NCBI GenBank assembly: GCA_964471865.1
Contig: CAYYHU010000001.1
Coordinates: 1-64,000 of the forward strand
DNA: 64,000 bases
Direction of reading: 5' to 3'
Source of the DNA: CAYMUC01 sp964471865
GTDB taxonomy: Bacteria; Actinomycetota; Acidimicrobiia; Acidimicrobiales; Ilumatobacteraceae
Part shown: piece by piece, positions 60,619-64,000 of the stretch
Layout: each line of letters opens with the position of its first letter
Numbering within the stretch: position 1 is the first letter of the stretch
The notes under the pieces: model-generated
Told to the model about the DNA's origin: nothing
Databases searched by the model: none
What the model saw: the letters and a program-made list of their open reading frames with translations, nothing else
Translations under genes and position numbers: made by a program

Positions 60619-62442
60619 TCACCTGGACGCGCTGAGCACCGACTCACAAAACGCGGCAACCCGACGCGCTTCATCGATCTGATTCTCGATCCGCCGAAAG
60701 CCGTGCCCCTCGTCGGGATACTCGTGATAGACGACCGATCCCCCCGCCGCGTTCACCGCTGCTACGAGGTCGCGACTTTGCTCCACGGGAACGACGGGAT
60801 CCTGATCTCCGTGCAACACGAGCAGAGGAACACCGGTCAGGGCAGGGACCGCTGACCCGAGTGATCGGGCCACGAGCAGATCCTGGGCGCTGTCGAGTGG
60901 AGCGACGAGGGTGTCGGTGCTGTGTCGTTCGAAACGATGGCTGCGACGCCGGAGGTCGACGAGGTCGGTCACGGGATACAACGCGACGACCGCGGCGAGT
61001 CGATCCGGATGGCGAGCCCCCAACCACAACACCGTGAACCCACCCGCTGAGGACCCCATCGCCACTGTCGTGGCCGGTGTCCAGGGTCCACTCGCGTGAA
61101 GATGCGCCACGACATCGGCAGTATCGGCCACATCGAGGTCCCCCCAGCGACCGTTCATGGCCTGCTGATAGGCGCGTCCATGTCCGGTGGAGCCTCGGTG
61201 ATCGGGTACGACGATGTCGTATCCCCGCTCGAGCCACATCGCGAAACGGGGCCGAAAGTCGACGGTCCACTGATCGGTGGGTCCACCATGCACCCAGACG
61301 ATGAGACGTCCGGTGCTCGCAGGAGCCTGGTAGAGCCGAGCGTGCACGGTCGCGCCGTCGCGGGCGGTGACCTCGATCAGAGAGGGTTCGACCAGAGCGG
61401 GTTCGTTCTCCCAACCCGACACGGGCCCCACGGCGAGGACGCGACGCTCGAGGGTGCCGCGGTCATAGGCCACGATCTGGGTCGGGGTACGCGCCCCGCT
61501 GCGAAGAGCGACCACCGTTTCAGCTCCCAGGGTGATCTGAGCGTGGACGCCCCGACCGAGCTCGGTGATCGCACCATCACGAGCCACGAACACCAGCCGA
61601 CCGAAACCCGCCTCATTGCGAGCGATGGCCACCTCGGCATCGCCGGCATCGTCGACACGAACGTCATAGGACCGTTGCCCCGGCCCCCAGGTGGGGCCAG
61701 CGTGTTCATGGTTCTCGGCCAGTACTGCGACCGAGTCGCAGGTCAGGTTCAGCCACCCGGACGCGTCCTCGACACACCACATGCGCCCGAGGGCATCGAG
61801 CCGGGGCTGTTGAAGACTGGCTGTGGGGGTTCGTTGCTCCCGATCGAGAACCGCAGTCGTCGCCGGATCGATCCTTGCGATCATCGCGACGGAACCATCC
61901 CAGGGCATCGCCGGAACCGACCAGGCCTGCCAGACGACAGCGGTCTGGTCGGACGACCATCGAGCATCGATCACGAAATCGTGGCGACCATCGTCGATGC
62001 GATGCTGAGCACCAGTGACCATGTGGACTCCGACGACCCGCTCGGTATCGGCCACGACGAGCACATGGTGACCATCGGGCGAGACGGCGACACCGCTCAC
62101 GGATTCTTGGGCCTCGACCACGCCGATCCGGCGGGGTTCACCTCCAGGAAATGGCTGCCGCCAGATCTCTCCACCCGCCGCGAGGTACACCACGGCATCA
62201 CCGGTGGGGGTCCAGTCGAAACATCCTCCACCACTGCCGCGTCCCGGACGCGGTACCGGAGAGGTCGTCAGGCGGCGTTCAGGACCGCCGTCGACGGGGA
62301 CGACCGCGAGATGAGGATCTCCCGCCCCGGTGACGGCGAACACGATATGGGTACCCGAAGGCGACAGGCGGGGTTCGGTGAGGTCACGACCTGCGGCGAG
62401 CCGCTCGGGAGAGATCACCCCCACACGGTACCCTTCGGCCAT
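60619..62442 (-). CDS. S9 family prolyl oligopeptidase
   Basis: A 607-residue serine peptidase with an N-terminal beta-propeller (residues ~1-350) and a C-terminal alpha/beta-hydrolase domain. The latter has WVHGGPTDQW, VPDHRGSTGHGRAYQQAM, the nucleophile in MGSSAGGFTVLW, the acid in LHGDQDPVVP and the histidine in EYPDEGHGF. It cleaves short peptides in the cytoplasm. The ATG at 62442 overlaps the ATG of divergent glpX; a GTG at 62424 is an alternative start. Confidence 0.88.
   Translation of the reverse strand: MAEGYRVGVISPERLAAGRDLTEPRLSPSGTHIVFAVTGAGDPHLAVVPVDGGPERRLTTSPVPRPGRGSGGGCFDWTPTGDAVVYLAAGGEIWRQPFPGGEPRRIGVVEAQESVSGVAVSPDGHHVLVVADTERVVGVHMVTGAQHRIDDGRHDFVIDARWSSDQTAVVWQAWSVPAMPWDGSVAMIARIDPATTAVLDREQRTPTASLQQPRLDALGRMWCVEDASGWLNLTCDSVAVLAENHEHAGPTWGPGQRSYDVRVDDAGDAEVAIARNEAGFGRLVFVARDGAITELGRGVHAQITLGAETVVALRSGARTPTQIVAYDRGTLERRVLAVGPVSGWENEPALVEPSLIEVTARDGATVHARLYQAPASTGRLIVWVHGGPTDQWTVDFRPRFAMWLERGYDIVVPDHRGSTGHGRAYQQAMNGRWGDLDVADTADVVAHLHASGPWTPATTVAMGSSAGGFTVLWLGARHPDRLAAVVALYPVTDLVDLRRRSHRFERHSTDTLVAPLDSAQDLLVARSLGSAVPALTGVPLLVLHGDQDPVVPVEQSRDLVAAVNAAGGSVVYHEYPDEGHGFRRIENQIDEARRVAAFCESVLSASR
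62429..62434 (+). promoter_or_regulatory. -10 element of a leaderless promoter (glpX)
   Basis: TACCCT lies 6 nt before the glpX ATG at 62441. It is identical to the greA box at 29711. Confidence 0.5.
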
Positions 62443-63427
62443 GGCTCAGCGTCCGGACCGCAACCTCGCCCTCGAACTCGTTCGGGTGACCGAATCCGCT
62501 GCACTCGCGGCGGCCCGTTGGGTCGGCCGTGGCGACAAGATCGGAGCGGACGGCGCGGCGGTCGACGCAATGCGCACCGTGTTGTCCACGGTGCCCATGG
62601 ACGGAATCGTGGTGATCGGCGAGGGCGAGAAAGACGATGCCCCCATGCTCTACAACGGCGAACGAATCGGTGACGGCACCCCACCGCTGACCGATATCGC
62701 CGTGGATCCCATCGACGGAACGACCCTGACCGCCCAGGGCCGTGGCAATGCCCTCTCGGTGATCGCGGTTGCCGAACGCGGCTCGATGTTCAATCCGGGC
62801 CCCTGCGTCTACATGGAGAAGATGGCCGTGGGCCCCGAGGCCGCCGGATCGATCGACATCACTGCGAGTCCGTCTCAGAATCTGCGCTGGATCGCGAAGG
62901 CGAAACGGTGCAGTGTGCGCGACCTGACCGCAGTCATCCTCGACCGGCCCCGCCATGGCGAGCTGATCGCCGAGGTTCGCGCCTCAGGCGCTCGGATTCG
63001 GCTGATCTCTGATGGCGACATCTTCGGAGCGATCGCGACATCCTGGCCCGAGGCCGGTGTCGATGTGCTCTTCGGTATCGGTGGGACGCCTGAAGGTGTC
63101 ACCGCCGCAGTGGCCTTGCGTTCGATGGGTGGAGAGATCCAGGGCCGGCTGTGGCCCCGAGACGAAACCGAACGCGCCGCCGCGATCGAACAGGGCTACG
63201 ACCTCGATGCCGTGCTGACCACCGAGGATCTCGTGCGCAGCGATGACTGTTTCTTCGCAGCCACCGGGATCACCGATGGCGAACTTCTCCACGGGGTGCG
63301 CTTTGGCCCCAACGGCGCCACGACCCAAAGCCTCGTCACGCGGGGTCGGTCGGGAACGGTCCGTCTCGTCGAAGCTCGGCACCGTTTGGACAAACTCCGC
63401 GAATTCGCTTCCGTCGACTACGACTGA
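62441..63427 (+). CDS. glpX: Fructose-1,6-bisphosphatase, class II
   Basis: A 328-residue gluconeogenic phosphatase. It shows VIGEGEKDDAPMLYNGE, AVDPIDGTTLTAQGRGNA (metal site), GIGGTPEGVTAAVALRSMGG and a C-terminal LVTRGRSGTVR. This is the main FBPase type in actinobacteria. The open frame begins at 62330 antisense to the peptidase, but the ATG at 62441 matches GlpX N termini and follows a leaderless -10. Confidence 0.94.
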   Translation: MAQRPDRNLALELVRVTESAALAAARWVGRGDKIGADGAAVDAMRTVLSTVPMDGIVVIGEGEKDDAPMLYNGERIGDGTPPLTDIAVDPIDGTTLTAQGRGNALSVIAVAERGSMFNPGPCVYMEKMAVGPEAAGSIDITASPSQNLRWIAKAKRCSVRDLTAVILDRPRHGELIAEVRASGARIRLISDGDIFGAIATSWPEAGVDVLFGIGGTPEGVTAAVALRSMGGEIQGRLWPRDETERAAAIEQGYDLDAVLTTEDLVRSDDCFFAATGITDGELLHGVRFGPNGATTQSLVTRGRSGTVRLVEARHRLDKLREFASVDYD

Positions 63428-63512
63428 CCGAGATCGAACTCGACCACGGGGTCATCGGTCACCTCGAGCCAGCAGGAATCGACGTCGTGTCATCGTCACG
63501 ACTACGACTGGG

Positions 63513-64000
63513 ATGGTGTCCTCGCGCCCGCTCACGCCGACCCAACGTGATCATCGCGTCGAGGGGTACCGGCTCGCTCCCACTCGCCTCGGCGAGCTCG
63601 TGGACCAGCGGGCGACGCTGCTCGTGTTCCTACGACACTACGGTTGACTGTTCTATCGCCAACTCGTCGACGAGTTCGCCGACGCCGTGCACCGAGATCC
63701 CGAGTATCCCGCCGTGGTGTTCGTGTACCAGGGGACCGTCGAACAAGGCCCGATGTTCTTCGAGCGTCTCTTTTCTGATGCCGTCGCGATCGCAGATCCC
63801 GATGGTGACCTGTACCGGGAGTTCGAGGTCGAACGAGGCGGACTCAAAGAGATGTTCGGGCCCCAAGCCTGGGTCTGTGGTCTGCGCGCCACCCGCCAAG
63901 GCCATCGCATCGGCCGCAAGGTCGGCGATCCCTGGACTCTTCCCACGGTGTTCGCGATCGACCGCGGAAACATCGTGGGTAAATTCCGAGGCGAACACGC
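63513..64000 (+). CDS. Candidate selenocysteine peroxiredoxin-like protein (AhpC/TSA type, partial)
   Basis: A gene read through an in-frame TGA at 63645-63647 and still open at the right edge (163 codons seen). The segment LLVFLRHYG-TGA-LFYRQLVDEFA aligns with the F-L-R-x-x-x-C-x-x-C-R motif of AhpC/TSA-2 proteins, with the TGA exactly at the peroxidatic cysteine (codon 45). Downstream VVFVYQGTVEQGPMFFERLF, AIADPDGDLYREFEVERG and VGDPWTLPTVFAIDRG confirm the family. The second cysteine position is Tyr. A hairpin suited to a bacterial SECIS follows the TGA. A nonsense mutation is the alternative, but all coding features continue intact after it. The 3' end is outside the window. Confidence 0.75.
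63648..63680 (+). promoter_or_regulatory. Putative bacterial SECIS hairpin
   Basis: AACTC (63661-63665) and GAGTT (63672-63676) form a stem with loop GTCGAC; the GC pairs at 63658-63659 and 63678-63679 can extend it across a C-C mismatch. The first loop base is G, 19 nt after the TGA, within the 16-37 nt range usual for bacterial SECIS elements. The sequence is coding, as in other bacterial selenoprotein genes. Confidence 0.5.

Noticed and set aside
63645..63647. Ordinary stop codon of a 44-residue protein
   Set aside because: Homology continues without a break after the TGA for the rest of the window, and the TGA replaces the catalytic residue.

Overview
This is a dense, high-GC chromosomal window from an actinobacterium. 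The flavour fits class Acidimicrobiia, an inference from gene content only: an actinobacterial LeuA and SerC, an LtbR-type IclR regulator beside leuCD, PAC2, SCP2 and Eis proteins, a PASTA kinase-like protein, and many start codons lying 6-8 nt behind a TANNNT -10 box. I see no tRNA, rRNA, insertion sequence, phage or CRISPR.

Layout. (1) 1-3339: the start of a lipoprotein gene leaving the left edge under a minus-strand cobalamin riboswitch, diverging from a tightly coupled cobO-cobU-cobT-cobS operon. (2) 3353-9355: PLP enzymes (PatB-like lyase, aspartate aminotransferase, SerC, MetY) with a PAC2 protein. (3) 9461-14496: an MFS exporter, then ilvB-ilvN-ilvC behind a short leader peptide and attenuator-like hairpin. 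(4) 14591-24879: folD, inositol-phosphate synthase, a molybdopterin oxidoreductase, DUF3054, ilvD, an acyl-CoA dehydrogenase, Eis and two unknown proteins that continue the cimA operon. (5) 24893-29658: cimA, ilvE and leuB, with a 1 kb non-coding block between cimA and ilvE. (6) 29724-37646: greA, a hydrolase, an ABC1/UbiB protein, an FKBP lipoprotein, and nadA-nadB-nadC with one unknown gene. (7) 37713-46936: LtbR, leuC-leuD, a DEAD-box helicase, an acyl-CoA ligase, leuA with a leucine-rich leader peptide, a ferredoxin and pyrF. (8) 46911-64000: serA, SCP2, SDR and MFS, a PASTA pseudokinase, ligA, a MetE-like protein, several unknowns, an S9 peptidase, glpX, and a peroxiredoxin-like gene cut by the right edge.

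The main theme is branched-chain amino acid synthesis: ilvBNC, ilvD, ilvE, leuA, leuB, leuCD and cimA are all here. CimA points to isoleucine made through citramalate. Three of these units (ilvB, cimA, leuA) have a tiny leader ORF followed by a hairpin. The residues encoded fit the pathway: L-V-G-I for ilvB, V-V-I-I-I for cimA and L-I-G-L-L-L for leuA.

The most unusual parts are: (a) about 26803-27612, which looks like a large, highly structured non-coding RNA with some 15 GRRAAC motifs; (b) next to it, six DnaA-box-like 9-mers spaced 22,22,21,21,21 bp between the cimA promoter and the putative RNA promoter; (c) 63513-64000, a peroxiredoxin-like gene whose in-frame TGA sits exactly where the catalytic cysteine is expected and is followed by a SECIS-like hairpin; (d) a PASTA-domain protein whose kinase domain has lost its catalytic residues.
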